64,000 nucleotides of DNA. Origin: Citrus sinensis. Taxonomy: Eukaryota; Streptophyta; Magnoliopsida; Sapindales; Rutaceae. Each line of letters opens with the position of its first letter. Within the stretch, counting starts at the first letter, position 1. Both the position numbers and the translations under genes were made by a program. Below, in pieces: positions 34,120 through 46,115 of the stretch. The stretch spans positions 9,282,001 to 9,346,000 of the forward strand of contig NC_068562.1 in assembly GCF_022201045.2 (NCBI RefSeq), written 5' to 3'. The notes beneath the pieces are model-generated. The model was not told where the DNA came from. It saw only the letters and a program-made list of their open reading frames with translations, and ran no database searches.

Positions 34120-35207
34120 ATTGTACACGTGCACGAATCACAAATCGACGCGTCCAATCACAAATCTCACACTCGGTTTCTCTCTCAAGACTTCTCAAGT
34201 CACTTGTGTCTCCTAGAAATGCACTTTGAAGCTTCTATCGGAGCCTCTGAATTCAAATTAAAGTTTTAGATTAACAAAATAATTAAGCGCTATACACACA
34301 CACAGACACACGCGATCATTAGTTTAACCAGTGAAAATTTGGAAGCTAAAACATATCAGTGTATGTGGGGGAGAGAGTACAAATGAAGTTTTTAAAAGTT
34401 GTTTAAATTCAGCCAGGAGATTTGAAATTTTTTGAAGGGCGAGAGCGAGGCACGTGTGACGCGTGTGATTGGAGTGAGGTTCAATTGGGTTGGGGTGATG
34501 GTGATGGAGAGAAAAAACGACGAAGGTTGGGCGAATGCGTGGGGCCCAAGCCGTGCGGTTTTGAACTGAGCTTCTTTCACCTTCAACCACCGCCTTCCCA
34601 CATGGTGGGGCCGGTTTAATCTTTTGCTATGTTGTTTGTATTTTTTTTCTTCTTTTTGCGCGCTTGTCTTCTCGTTCAAAATTCGTACTTTGGAGGGATC
34701 AAACGAAAGATGGACACGTGGTGTGTTATGTACATTTTTGGAGTTTACTTGTGGCATATTTTGGAGCATCATTCAAAAGTTCTCCAAATTAAACTTTATT
34801 TATAATTTGCATGTTATGTTATATTATTTTTTATTTTCTTATTCTTAAAATTAGAGATGTGTTATAATTATTATTATTTTAGTAAAAAAAATTTTTAATT
34901 AAAATAATATTAACTTATTTTTATGAAGAATTTTTGGAGAAATGACTAATTTTTTTATTTACTACACATGTAAGCAAATAATTATTTAAAAGTTTAATTA
35001 AAAGAATCTTTTGATGATATTCTTACAAATTATAGTTGATTTTCAGTGAAAGGAATATTGTGTATTTTTAGTAAATAATTTTATTTTAAAATAATAATAA
35101 TTAAGCTTTGTGAAACAACGCAACAATCTCTCTCTTTTTTTTTTTTTTTTTGAATCCACAGTAATGACTTATACAAAGAAGAGTAATGCTCTATTTATAC
35201 ATGTTAA
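34120..35207. other. Kinesin promoter and AT-rich intergenic sequence
   Basis: Contains the kinesin leader and promoter. A CA-rich microsatellite is at about 34293-34312. Short ORFs around 34324-34850 show no family features and I take them as chance. Beyond 34800 the sequence is almost pure A/T with no feature. Confidence 0.45.
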
Positions 35208-35537
35208 TAGTGTGTTTACTAATCAATAATCAAAATGAATTGGAATTAGAATGAGAAATGAAAATTGAAATAAATTGTTTAATTTAGTTGTCGGAAACAG
35301 AATCATAATAATTTTTATTGTCATTGATGTGTTTATTTTATCTTGAAATCGAAATTGATTGTTACAAGTTATTAAACTAACCTCAGTTGACTATTGTCAT
35401 TAATAATAATAATATAAGGAATGATAAAATCAAAATTTCAAGATTTAAGTGGAGATAATACCACCTCTATTTAAGCAAATAAACACGTTGTTTCATTTCT
35501 TTATTCTCATTTTCATTTCCAATAAATAAACACACTA
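35208..35537. mobile_element. Tourist-like (PIF/Harbinger) MITE
   Basis: A 330-bp AT-rich element with terminal inverted repeats TAGTGTGTTTAC...TAAACACACTA and a TAA duplication on both sides (35205-35207 and 35538-35540). The subterminal sequences TGGAATTAGAATGAGAAATG and, at the other end, TTATTCTCATTTTCATTTCC are also roughly complementary. The 3-bp TAA/TTA target and size are typical of Harbinger MITEs. No coding capacity. Confidence 0.75.
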
Positions 35538-35540
35538 TAA

Positions 35541-37879
35541 AAATAAAAGATTGTGCAATCGTTAACACATGATTATATCATTTAATTTTTAAATTTCACG
35601 TGCTTGACCGTGAGTAAAATGAGTGTGAGTTGCTTTTGAGTCCAAGGGTTAATTGTATGAGACTTGGAAAATTTTTTAATTTCTTTTGATCTTTTACACA
35701 GTTTCACATGGCATTTTAAAGAAATGGGTGTAAAATTCTTTAACATTTTGAAAAAAAAAAATTTAAACCCTAATTTCTTAACAGATTACATTAGTTTAAC
35801 ACAGAAAATTTATTTTCAACTTATAATTACCATAATCTCCCTTTAGCGTATAAGTTCAATATATTATCTTCGGACTTGTCATAAAAAATAATTACTAGTT
35901 GCGCAATTCACCCATAAATTATTCATAAAATTACGAACACCTAAAAATTTAATTAAACTTCATTTCATATTACAAAGTTTATTGAAGCCATATCAATAGC
36001 ACAATTCTTCAAACACATGTAAACCATTTAAACTTCAATGATCAACAATAAAATCAAAAAAAAAAAAAGACCAATTACAAGAAAATTGAAAGCTGTTAGA
36101 ACAATACTCGACCTTAATAGTACTAATTAGTTATTAGCATATCCAATAGACATGAAATCATCAATGCATTCACCGTAACATCATCTCCAGTGGCCTCCAT
36201 CCCCACCCTTCAACTTTTATCATTATAGATCTCAACCCCGACAAACTCCAGTCACCTCCATATCAACTTCCACTGCAGAACCTTTAAACCCACTTGTTGT
36301 CTCTCCATTCATGCATCCAAATGACTCGAGAACCGACAATAACATAAATAATGACAACACTACCTGTATCATTTTCGCTCGTGCCCTAGAGCCACTGCTC
36401 ATGCCGCCACATGCAGTGCTCTGAAGTCATTAAAAATTAAACATATGATTCTCAAATCAACAATCACGGGTGAAAATGGAGAATAACCCCCAAAAGAAGG
36501 ATTCTTTTTTTTTTTCTCTTTCAAATCATTTGGGATACAAAGAAAAAGGAAAACGAGCACGTAATTGAAACTGACTTACCGTACAGAAGAAAAACCGGAG
36601 TCACAATGGGAATCCAAAAGGATTAAAATTAAAAGCGGAGACTTTGCTTTTGGATTAGGGAGGAGGGTTTGTGATTAATAATCAATTGATGGGTTTGTGA
36701 TTTTTGGAGGAGGATTTTTAGATAAACTAGCAATTATTAAAAAATTAGGATTTAAATGCCATTTTCAGAATGTTAAGAAATTTTATATCTCTTTTTCTAA
36801 AAATTTGGGGTGTATCAGTTCTTTTTCTTTAAATAAATTAGTTATGTTTTAAATATCATGTCTAATTTTATGTGCTTGAATGTGTTCAAATAACATTATT
36901 TTGCAAAGAAAAAAATTTCATAATTCTTTTTCTACTTTATTTATATATGTAAGTGTAAGGTAAATCTTATCCTCTTTTGGTTTTTATTTTATTTTTTAGT
37001 TATTTTCAGGGCATTACTAAATCTATGTTATAATCGTATTAGATTAGATGAGTAATGTATATAATATGAAATCATAAACTTTTAACAAGGTTGTTGTAAT
37101 TAAAGCTTCCAATTTTATACAATTGTGATGTGTTCACACACACATGCGTTGGTCCATACCTCTTTATTATTTATGTTCTTGTATTACCTAAGTCCCACTA
37201 CTGTGTTACTGTTCATATGAGAGGAGTAAGTTACAGCTGGTTGTAACTTAATTGAATCATTTAAACTAAGGTTAGTGTACCCTAAAAAAAAATCATAAAA
37301 TGAATGTGTTTTTGTGATGTAATCTTATGAGAGAGAATGGTAAGACTCTTCCCATCACGTGGAGGGAATAAATTTGAGTTTCTAACAACATAAAGTTGAT
37401 ATTTTATTCGAATCAATTCGGTTTAGAGAAGTTTTAGTTGGATTCATAAAATTCTGAATCATGGATTTTTTTCTAATTAAGTTTTAAAAAGTAACTACAA
37501 TAAAATAAAATAAATAAATTGACTAATTAAACTAATCAGCGAACCTAATTTGTATTGGTTCATTTTAGTTTTTTTATTTAAATTATTTCAAAGAATTCTA
37601 AACTTAACCTAAGGTTGTTTACCCTTTTACACGCTCTTTTGTAAATATTTATTCGTAGGCATGGCATAGATCGAAAATTACTGTGTAGTAAGATGGTAAT
37701 ACTGTAATAGGAAAGGTAGGTGATTAATTTTGAACTTTAACTATTAAAAATATTAACAAATAATATAAGGGGGATCAGTGAAATTAACCAACAGTAAAAA
37801 CCACACGTATTTTGTGATTTTGTCTTTAAGATTCGGTGTTCTGGCACTTATACCCTGGAACACTCAATTCCAAGACTTC
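35541..37879. other. AT-rich intergenic, no gene seen
   Basis: About 2.3 kb of AT-rich sequence with short homopolymers. The stretch about 36170-36420 is less AT-rich and could be an old gene or transposon scrap, but no reading frame or known motif survives. Confidence 0.45.
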
Positions 37880-37896
37880 ATGCTCTTCAACGCTTG

Positions 37897-37914
37897 GAAA
37901 GGTGTCGAAATTTC
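37897..37914 (+). promoter_or_regulatory. Candidate heat-shock element upstream of PDX1.2
   Basis: GAA at 37897, GAA at 37907 and TTC at 37912 lie in 5-bp phase, containing the core GAAATTTC (GAAnnTTC). A second pair, GAA 37858 and TTC 37868, is also in 5-bp phase. The site is about 200 bp before the PDX1.2 ATG. Arabidopsis PDX1.2 is known to be heat-induced through HSF factors. A match this short can arise by chance, and the transcription start is unknown. Confidence 0.4.
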
Positions 37915-38109
37915 TACACTAATCAATCAATTCCCCACCGACTAACCCCACCTTCGAAGCTCTTCAGAACCTTCTCGAACTCGCCCCAATCCTCGCTCTC
38001 CCTTCAATTTTATAAACCCCTTTCCACAAAAAGAAACCCAGTACTCGATCAAACGATTCAATTACTACGCTTCTTGCATCAGTGAGACATTTTTGCAAAC
38101 GCCTTTGCA

Positions 38110-39024
38110 ATGGCCGAAGACGGAGCGGTCACAGTGTACGGTGGCAGCGCCATTACTGACGCCAAGAAAAACCCGTTTTCGATCAAAGCCGGCCTTGCCC
38201 AAATGCTACGTGGCGGGGCCATTGTTGAAGTCTCCAGTGTGGAACAAGCCAAGATCGCCGAAGCAGCTGGCGCCTGTTCTATCATGGTATCCGAGCCCAG
38301 CCGGCCCGGCATTAAGCGCATGCCGGATCCTTCTCTTGTTAAAAGCGTTAAACGCGCCGTTTCAGTCCCCGTTATGTCACGTGTTCGTGTTGGGCATTTT
38401 GTTGAAGCGCAGATTCTTGAAAGTATTGGGCTCGATTACATTGACGAGAGTGAGGTTTTAGGATTAGCTGATGAATATAATTTTATTAACAAACATAACT
38501 TTAGGTTCCCGTTTGTGTGTGGTTGTAGGAATCTTGGTGAAGCTTTGAGGAGAATTAGAGAAGGAGCTGCTATGATAAGAATACAAGGGGATTTGTTAAA
38601 TTCTGGTAATATTGTCGAGACTGTTAAAAATGTGAGGTCGTTAATGGGAGATATTCGAATTTTGAATAACATGGATGAAGATGAGGTCTTCACGTTTGCT
38701 AAGAAGATAGCGGCTCCGTATGATTTGGTGGCTCAAACTAAACAAATGGGAAGGTTGCCCGTGGTGCAATTTGCTGCAGGAGGTGTTGTGACACCTGCTG
38801 ATGCCGCACTGATGATGCAGTTGGGATGTGATGGTGTGTTTGTGGGATCAGAGGTTTTTGAGTGCTCAGATCCGTACAAGAAGGTGAGGGGTATTGTGCA
38901 GGCTGTTAGGCATTATAATGATCCTCATGTTTTGGTGGAGAGTAGTTGCGGGTTGGAGGATGCGATGGCGGGGATTAATCTCAGTGATGACAGGATCGAG
39001 CAGTTTGGTCAGAGCGGGGTTTAG
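38110..39024 (+). CDS. PDX1.2: PDX1.2-type pyridoxal 5'-phosphate synthase subunit (pseudoenzyme)
   Basis: Intronless ORF of 304 residues with the full PdxS/SNZ TIM-barrel. It starts [20 protein letters not shown] and includes [45 protein letters not shown] and [20 protein letters not shown]. Active PDX1 enzymes make PLP from ribose 5-phosphate, glyceraldehyde 3-phosphate and PDX2-derived ammonia, using two lysines. Here the first (usually MAKARIGH) is MSRVRVGH and the second (usually MIRTKGE) is MIRIQGD. The usual Asp of the MDVV motif is Glu. The loop after the GACSIM block is also shorter. These are the hallmarks of PDX1.2, which in Arabidopsis joins and stabilises catalytic PDX1 subunits under stress without catalysing. 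A related copy lies 975 bp downstream. Confidence 0.95.
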   Translation: MAEDGAVTVYGGSAITDAKKNPFSIKAGLAQMLRGGAIVEVSSVEQAKIAEAAGACSIMVSEPSRPGIKRMPDPSLVKSVKRAVSVPVMSRVRVGHFVEAQILESIGLDYIDESEVLGLADEYNFINKHNFRFPFVCGCRNLGEALRRIREGAAMIRIQGDLLNSGNIVETVKNVRSLMGDIRILNNMDEDEVFTFAKKIAAPYDLVAQTKQMGRLPVVQFAAGGVVTPADAALMMQLGCDGVFVGSEVFECSDPYKKVRGIVQAVRHYNDPHVLVESSCGLEDAMAGINLSDDRIEQFGQSGV

Positions 39025-39999
39025 TTTTAGACTTTTAGTGGGTCTTGATTTAAGTAATGTAGCTTGCTTGTATGTCACTGAGCTTATGCTTCTGTTCTTT
39101 CTAGGCTAATATTAGTCTGTTCTGTTTCTTGTTGTGTTTACTCTTTAGTGATATTGTTACCTGAAACTGTTGTATGTTGCATTTCATTCTACTGAATACC
39201 AGAATGAATTAAAAACAGGTTTGCTTATAAGTTTGCCAAGTCTTCTGGAGTAATATTTAATTAAGAGCATGCTTGTGAACTTATATTTACTGAAATATGT
39301 TTGTTAGCTGGGTACCCTAGTTGTGTTTATTAATGTAATTATGTTCACTCTTTTATTTATGATTCTATAAATTTTCCATGATTGCAACATTAATTGGCAC
39401 TTGGCACTTATGACCATATGGATTCTGTCAATGGTCTATTATTTACTGTTTCTTCAGTTTAGTAGACACTCATGCGTAGTAATCGAAATTTTGGCATTTG
39501 ATTTGGTAGTGATTGACTAATCCTGTGCCTATATCTAATGTTTTTCTGCTGGTTGTATCCTTTATATTCTCAAAGGTCTATGGGTACTCTTCTATATTTT
39601 TGTATCAAACCTCTGCATGAAGATCTCTCTTAGAAATAGTGTATAATTATACAATTGATTGGTGTCTTGGCTTTCACTGCTTTCGAGCTCGTTCAAAGCT
39701 TGTCAATTTCTCCAAGCAATACCTTCCCTCCTCTTTCCTTGATTCCTATCCAATGTTCTTTCTACATTTTACTTGTTTTTGAATAATCCCTACTTTCCAT
39801 ACCAGGCCTTTTATATTTAGCAAGCAATACCTTGTTTCCTACTTTTTCCATGTCTTCCCGAAGCTTTGTATATTCCTATGCCTTTCTTTGCATATTGCTA
39901 TGATTTAACAGAAGATTATGACAAAGCCAACACAAAAACAATTCAACTCTTTTCTTGCCTTTCTTTCTTTTAGTCCAATCATTTCTGGAACTTTTGGCA
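39025..39999. other. Spacer between the tandem PDX1.2-type genes
   Basis: Holds the 3' UTR of the first copy and the leader of the second. A pyrimidine-rich CTTTCTTTCTTTTAG ends at 39973, about 26 bp before the second ATG, and looks like a 3' splice site, so the second gene may have a leader intron. No other feature. Confidence 0.45.
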
Positions 40000-40896
40000 A
40001 TGGCTGATGGTTTTGTCCCAGTTCATAATAGTCGCACCATGGTTTATGGCAACAACAACCAATTCACCATCAGGATGGAGCTAGTCCAAAAACTGCAAGG
40101 TGGAGTGATTATTGAAGTGAGTGATGCTGAAGAAGCCAAGATTGCTGAGGAAGCTGGAGCATGCTCCATTGTTGTTCACCATGGGACACCTCGTATGCCA
40201 ACTCCCGATCTCATTAAGGAAATCAAGCAAGCAGTCTCCATTCCCGTAATGGCAAGAGTTCGTGTGGGACATTTTGTGGAAGCACAGATACTGGAAGCTA
40301 TTGGTGTAGACTATCTCGATGAAAGTGAACTCCTTGGTATTGCTGACAATGATAACTATATCAATAAGCATAATTTCTGTGTTCCATTTGCTTGTGGCTG
40401 TAAACATCTTGAGGAGGCATTCATGAGGGTGACTGAAGGCGCAACCATAATTTGGATGCAAGGGAGCAGATCTAGGTGGAGTTCCTCCGGGCCAGATAGC
40501 ATTGTTGAGACAGTTCAGATTGTGAGGTCAGTGATGATGGAAGTGAGAAATTTGACAAATGCTGATGAAGATGAGGTTTTTACATTTGCGAAGAAAATGG
40601 CAGTGCCTTATGATCTTGTTGCACAGATTAGGCAGATTGGTAGGCTTCCCGTTCTTCTATTTGCAGCTGGAGGCATTTGGACTCCTGCTGATGCAGCACT
40701 TATGATGCAGTTGGGGTGTGATGGTGTGTATATAGGTTCAGAAATATTCAGCTGTGTGGATCCATATAAGCAAGTTCAGGCAATTGTTCAGGCTGTTAAG
40801 CACTATAATGATCCGCATGTGTTGGCGGAAAGTAGTTCCGGCTTGGAGGATACTGAGTCAGAGGATGATGGTGGATTTATTGCATATTTGGTGTAA
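40000..40896 (+). CDS. Second, diverged PDX1.2-type pseudoenzyme (tandem paralogue)
   Basis: Intronless ORF of 298 residues, clearly a paralogue of the upstream PDX1.2, same strand. The start is the ATG of MADGFVPVHNSRTMVYG; the frame runs upstream only through a non-ATG codon. The barrel core is kept ([42 protein letters not shown]). The first catalytic lysine is replaced (MARVRVGH). The region of the second reads GATIIWMQGSRSRW, with Gln for Lys and a Trp inserted into the otherwise invariant AAMIR block. A Ser/Arg-rich insertion follows. The C-terminus is acidic and different from the first copy. It cannot be a canonical PLP synthase. It may be a scaffold subunit with altered partner choice, or a copy drifting toward loss. 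Confidence 0.88.
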   Translation: MADGFVPVHNSRTMVYGNNNQFTIRMELVQKLQGGVIIEVSDAEEAKIAEEAGACSIVVHHGTPRMPTPDLIKEIKQAVSIPVMARVRVGHFVEAQILEAIGVDYLDESELLGIADNDNYINKHNFCVPFACGCKHLEEAFMRVTEGATIIWMQGSRSRWSSSGPDSIVETVQIVRSVMMEVRNLTNADEDEVFTFAKKMAVPYDLVAQIRQIGRLPVLLFAAGGIWTPADAALMMQLGCDGVYIGSEIFSCVDPYKQVQAIVQAVKHYNDPHVLAESSSGLEDTESEDDGGFIAYLV

Positions 40897-41243
40897 CTAG
40901 TCTATTCTAGTCAGCTATACTGGAGCATATATGTGATTTCCATATATTTGCTTATAATAAACGGTCAGTCTGTATATTCAATGTACTCATTTGATGTTGC
41001 AAATAGTTCTGAAAAAATTGTTTTACTGTTGAATTCTTGAAGACTGCGCATAGTGTAGGAACAGAGTTTTTAACAGAAATGCAAGATAGTTTATTTTGTT
41101 TCTTGGTGGCGTGCGTGGTTTGTGCGTGTGTGGATTTCCAAGTTGCCAATTCTCTCTCTTAATGTTGCAGTTCTAATAAATTGCTATTTAATAATCATTA
41201 CAGATGTAAAATGACCCGCTAAACGGCCAGTAACTGATGACTC
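40897..41243. other. 3' UTRs between convergent PDX1.2-like and BAC2 genes
   Basis: Short convergent 3' region; nothing else seen. Confidence 0.5.
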
Positions 41244-43303
41244 CTAAATTGTATTCTCTGTTTGTATGCTTCCATTATGGAACAAACACCTCAATGCAAC
41301 CTCGTAAGCAGCGAATATAGCCCCATTCACCACAAACGCTCTTGCAACTGCAGCTCCCAATCCTCTCCAGAGTACGCTGTAACCGTCTGCTTTTACACTT
41401 TTATAAAAACAATCAACGATGCCATTGTATTTTAGTACAGAAGATGGTGATTGCGCTTGCAGTCTAGTTTTCACGACATCTAATGGATAGCAGCAGACCC
41501 AGCTAGCAACTCCTGCTAATCCTCCGGCTACTAGCATTGTTTGTAAGCTTTCCTGGCCGTTCTTTCTGCAGCCAGGATGAAGCTGCTCTCTCATGCATTC
41601 ATATGTCCAGAAGTAGAAGCCATGAGAAGGTGCATCTCTGAGGACAGTGATACTAAGTCCTCGATATATGCCTCGTAATCCTTCTCTCCTCAGTATGCTT
41701 CTGGCAACATCGGTAGGGCCTTTGTAGCGATCTGCTTGTTTGGATCTTGTATAATTTGAACCTTGCAACTGAAGACGGATTTTTACGAGTTCAACAGGAG
41801 AGAGTATAAGACTCTGGATTGCTCCTGTACCAACTCCTGCCAGAGCAACTACTTTGTAGGAAGGAGGTTCCTTGGCTGAAATGGATGGATCAAGTGCTCG
41901 AGAGAGGATGGCGTAGATCTGGAAAACCATGGCATTCTGCAACAGCCAAACTTATTGTCAGCATATCACGAACATACATGTTAACTTTCCTACCCATCAA
42001 ATGTGCGCAGACGGAAAATTTGAATCAAACTAACACTTGAGAAACCATTAAACATACATTACACCATGGAAAGCTTTAGTCTCAATACTTTTTTTTTTTT
42101 TTTTGGTTTAAGTTGATGTGTTAAATCTGTCGTCAACAGTTTCCTGAGTGGATTCTCGTGATATCAATCAAAGTGCTGCTGATTGAGGCAGCTAATTATA
42201 CGTTTCAAATGGACGTTGAATTAATTCATTACTGATTATTTTTTTGAATTGATGGCAAGTTTGGATACCTCCTATTGCGTCTCACATGCAGAAGTTCTAA
42301 ATAAATTCATTTGGTGAACTGCTGGCTAGGTTAATCTAGTTGCCTATGCCAAAAGAAATTTCACTCATATTGCGTATAAAACTGGCATTACCAGTTATAC
42401 TTGGAATCACCAGCAAGGCAGAGGACAGGAAGATAAGGCCAAGCTTCGTTGAATATTGAAAGAGACAAAAGGCCTCACTGATTGTGATTGAAAGCCAGAT
42501 ATGTGAAAAATATGACCACACCATTGATTAAAGTGCATATCGCGAACAATTAAAATTGATAAGCTACGTAAGATATTGGATACTGGCTAATAATTTCGGG
42601 CTGATGAAGGTGACGGTTCTATAAATCCAAGAAAAATCACCACCCATCATTCTAAAAAGCATGAAAATACCATTGCAAAAGCAACTTCTACCTAGAAGTC
42701 TAGCCCCCGCAGTACATATTCCAATTCCACTCTTAAACAACAGCTTCAATAAGAAACACAAAACGAATCTAAATTGGAACAAGACTGTTGGGACCAAACA
42801 ATCATTGATAGCATCAATCTGGTTGTGAACACTCATCTGCGGAATCAAAGATAAGGTTCTAAAGGCTATCCACATGATCCCAAACAAAACTTCAAATTTA
42901 AAAGCACTCAGATATCGTACCAACTTGGATCAAACATAGAAAAGGAAACTGAACTTAAAACATAGACCTAATCAAATTATCAAAAAATAATAAAATAGAA
43001 GATATTCGCGGGTAGTTTTTAAGATCACTTTTATGTCAAAAATGAAAAAAAGAAGGCACCGGAACAAACCTGAAAGGTGACTGAAGCTAATGGGGCACCC
43101 ATGCCTCTGTAGAGAGCTTGAGGACCTTCAGTGGCCACCGTACGACGCAAGATGCTGAAGGCTGAGCCGGAAGTAGAGCTCTGCTGCTGGATACGCAGAG
43201 TGTCAAGCGGGTAACCGGAGACTACTCCGGCAATGCCACCAAAACCTCCGGCCACAAACTCTCTTCCCCAGCTACTTGCCATAAACTCCGGCCAAAAATC
43301 CAT
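41244..43303 (-). CDS. BAC2: Mitochondrial basic amino acid (arginine) carrier BAC2
   Basis: Two exons on the minus strand, 43070-43303 and 41244-41936, giving 308 residues in frame with a GT-AG intron of 1133 bp. It has three mitochondrial carrier repeats with signatures YPLDTLRIQ, SPVELVKIRLQ and YPLDVVKTRLQ, each starting a two-helix module, and the usual length near 300. The start MDFWPEFMASSWGREFVAGG directly precedes helix 1. The sequence matches the plant BAC2 subgroup, which exchanges arginine, ornithine, lysine and related amino acids across the inner mitochondrial membrane and in Arabidopsis is induced by hyperosmotic stress. Assignment within the carrier family is from memory of the subgroup sequence, and the substrate is inferred. 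Confidence 0.9.
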
Positions 43304-45235
43304 AATTCCCTCACTCTCATTCCCCGATAGGAAAATTGACCAAATTTGAAACTGCCCTTTGAGTTATCAACAGCACAAATCCTAATCAGCTAATCTTATT
43401 ACTCCTCCTGGTGTTATATATGCCAAAAGAAAACAAGAATAAGATAAAATAAGAGAAAACAGAAAAAGTCTTCAAATTTGTACACTCTTTTTCTTACACG
43501 GAATAAAAACCTGATATAGATACAGAGTCTAGGCAAAAACCTCTTAAATATTGAAGCTTCTTTTTTTTTTTTTTTTTTGATTTATTAGTATTCACACAAT
43601 CCTTTTCTGATCACCCATTTCATATCTTTGCTTAGAAATGAAGATGGCAATTGAAAAGATGCTCTAAAACACACTTTTATCCGCTAAAAATTCTCAATTT
43701 CTGCTTCAAATTGCATTTCTCAGGAAGCAGAGAAGACAGAGAGAATGAAAAAGAAAAAACAATACTTCGCTTAGAGAATTTACAGAGGATTGAGAGATAC
43801 AGCTCTCTGTTTCGTACAAAAGAGGAAGAAAACTAAATTTAATACAGAAACAAAAGCCACCGGTTGCTATTTTGTTGGGGGGTTGCGTGAATGAGGAAAC
43901 GGCCAACTTTTACTTCAAACCACCAGTAGCATGTTGCCACGTTTCAGCACTGTGTTTTCTTGGTGCTTTTAGCCTAGTGTTTCACCACCTTTTTGGTTTT
44001 ACCAATTGATTTTGCTATCAGTGCAAGAGGATGACGCAAAGGCCACCGCTGATTCACGAACCAAAGGTTTTGGAATTTTGCATGGTGGTGGGTCCGAATT
44101 TTGATCGAAATTTTTACATGATTGGTAGGCGTAGTGATGTCATATTGTCAGCTTCATGGGCAGAAGGACAGTTATTGATTTGGTGTGGCCATGGGACATT
44201 GGGACGCATCACCCACTGGATGTGCCACTTTTTGTGCCAATGGGACGTGTGACATGTCGGATGTGCACGTAAAGTGAAGCCTCATGCGATCATTTGTAGT
44301 TAAAGTAAAGTGATGTGTGCCTATCGTGTGAAATAATGGGGATAGATAGTGCTCGACTTATCATCAAATATACCAGCACTTATCATCAAGCAATATCCAT
44401 GGCTATATATATCAACTTAAACCGCTCGCACGCGGCAACAATTCAAGTTAACTATTATAGTGTTTATGTTCAATTAATTATTACAATGAATAGGGTAATA
44501 TCATATTTATATTTAGACATTCGCACTTGATAATTTTTATCAGGATTGATTATTCCGGAATTGATCTAAGAAATTGAATAAATTTTCTATGTCATATGTG
44601 CAGTATAATATTATATCAAAGAAAAGTAAAAAAAAAAAATTGTAGTCACATGTTTTAATCACGGTCTTATATATCTTTCAAAAGTTTGAAATGAGTCATC
44701 TAATATAGAATTCTGAATTCAATTTTGTATTGTCTTTGTTTGACTATTTGGGTTCAAATTTTTTTTTTTCAATTATTGCTTGTCATTTGGACTCTGTTAT
44801 CTTTATCTGACGCGAGTCAATGAGCTTGCATAAGCTCCCCCTTCACACTTTGAATACATATGTTTTTATTTTAAAACAGCAAACTGAAAATAAAAATCTC
44901 GATATCAGAACAATCGAATATATAAACACATGCCGTGAAACTTCCTCACAAATGTCCATGTGCTTTATATGTCAACTAGTAAATGCTAATTAAATCCAAA
45001 ATCTTATCATATATATTCCATAGATGGGAAAATTTACCAATACATGTCTAATATAAGAATTTCATCTGCATGGCTAGTGGTACATAAATCACAAGAAGCG
45101 AATAGAGGTAAACTTAAAAAAAAAAAAAGGAATAATATTAAGGAAAAGTGACAAAGCTAGCTTAAATGAAATATTGTAATCAATTATATGGAACATATAA
45201 ACATACCTAGCTATAATAGAGAGATAGTGTTAGCT
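43304..45235. other. BAC2 promoter and AT-rich intergenic
   Basis: Contains the BAC2 leader and promoter, with a T17 run at about 43562-43579. ORFs at 43651-43836 and 44031-44252 have no recognisable features. The rest is AT-rich with no transposon ends that I could pair. Confidence 0.45.
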
Positions 45236-45399
45236 TTCCAATTTGTTAGCAGCATGCACCAAACTAAAAGATGAGAACAACATACGTTCCTAACTCTCTT
45301 TATATGTATTATATTAAAGAATATAATATAGCTATATTTAGCAACCGGAGATTCACAATGGTAATGCCTCAGTCACTAGAACATTGTAGCTCGTCGCAA

Positions 45400-45651
45400 C
45401 TACTCAGGAAAGCACCAATCAAGCCGTAGCCACAAATCTCCCTGGGGAAGGAGAGGCCACCGATCCATCAATTCATCTGAATTAATAACCTTATATCCTT
45501 GAGAGGGTACATCTGGATAATTAACCTCACTTGATACTGGTAAGGGATCGAAGCTCTCGACGTTAATACCCTTTAAAAAATGCCGCCAACACTTGATTTG
45601 ACGACCATTGCAACAGTTTGTACTTCTATTCCGAAGATGGTCATAAAACCA
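45400..45651 (-). pseudogene. Isolated last exon of an F-box/FBD-type gene
   Basis: 84 codons open (starting WFYDHLRNRSTNCCNGRQ after a kept TTGCAG acceptor, ending WLRLDWCFPE). It corresponds to exon 3 of the gene at 49567-51787, which it resembles at about 85-90 percent by eye. Here the codon that is TGA in the right copy is CAA (PSQGYKV). The F-box and LRR exons of this copy are absent, so it is a remnant. Confidence 0.75.
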
Positions 45652-46115
45652 CTGCAATTCACACAAACATCACACGATTCAGTTAACGTTAAATATGATT
45701 ACAACCCCTGAAACTGATCAACAACCGATAAAACTTGTCGTTTCATTGACTTAATATAGCAACTCCAGCAGCAATCGTCCCTTGATCTAGAAACAACATG
45801 CAGGCAGCTCTCCTCAAAAAGCAAAAATGAAAACTGAGCATTCTTCTTTCATGATATGTGTTCGTATACTTGTTTCAACCAGTCAGAGCTTGTATTTTAT
45901 CTTAAGATATGATGTTGTATAAACAATTACTTTTAGCCTACTTTTCCACATACCCCAACCAAATACTACCTAGAAAAGATCATGTTACAACTATAGGATT
46001 CCTACTGTTTTCTTCTTTGCACTGGATTCCGACATAAATGAGGATTAAAGATTCACTCAAGTTAGTATAACAACTAACGCTAATATACTACATGTTAATA
46101 ATGTGTGGAGTAGAC

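Noticed and set aside
34324-34772. Overlapping minus-strand ORFs upstream of kinesin
   Set aside because: No family features, low-complexity translation, located in the promoter region; probably chance.
37894-38085. ORF directly before PDX1.2
   Set aside because: Different frame, no similarity to PDX1. It probably lies in the leader or promoter. A small upstream ORF from 37880 is possible but depends on an unknown transcription start.
44031-44252. ORF of 73 residues in the BAC2 upstream region
   Set aside because: No recognisable motif, no paralogue in the window, isolated in AT-rich sequence.
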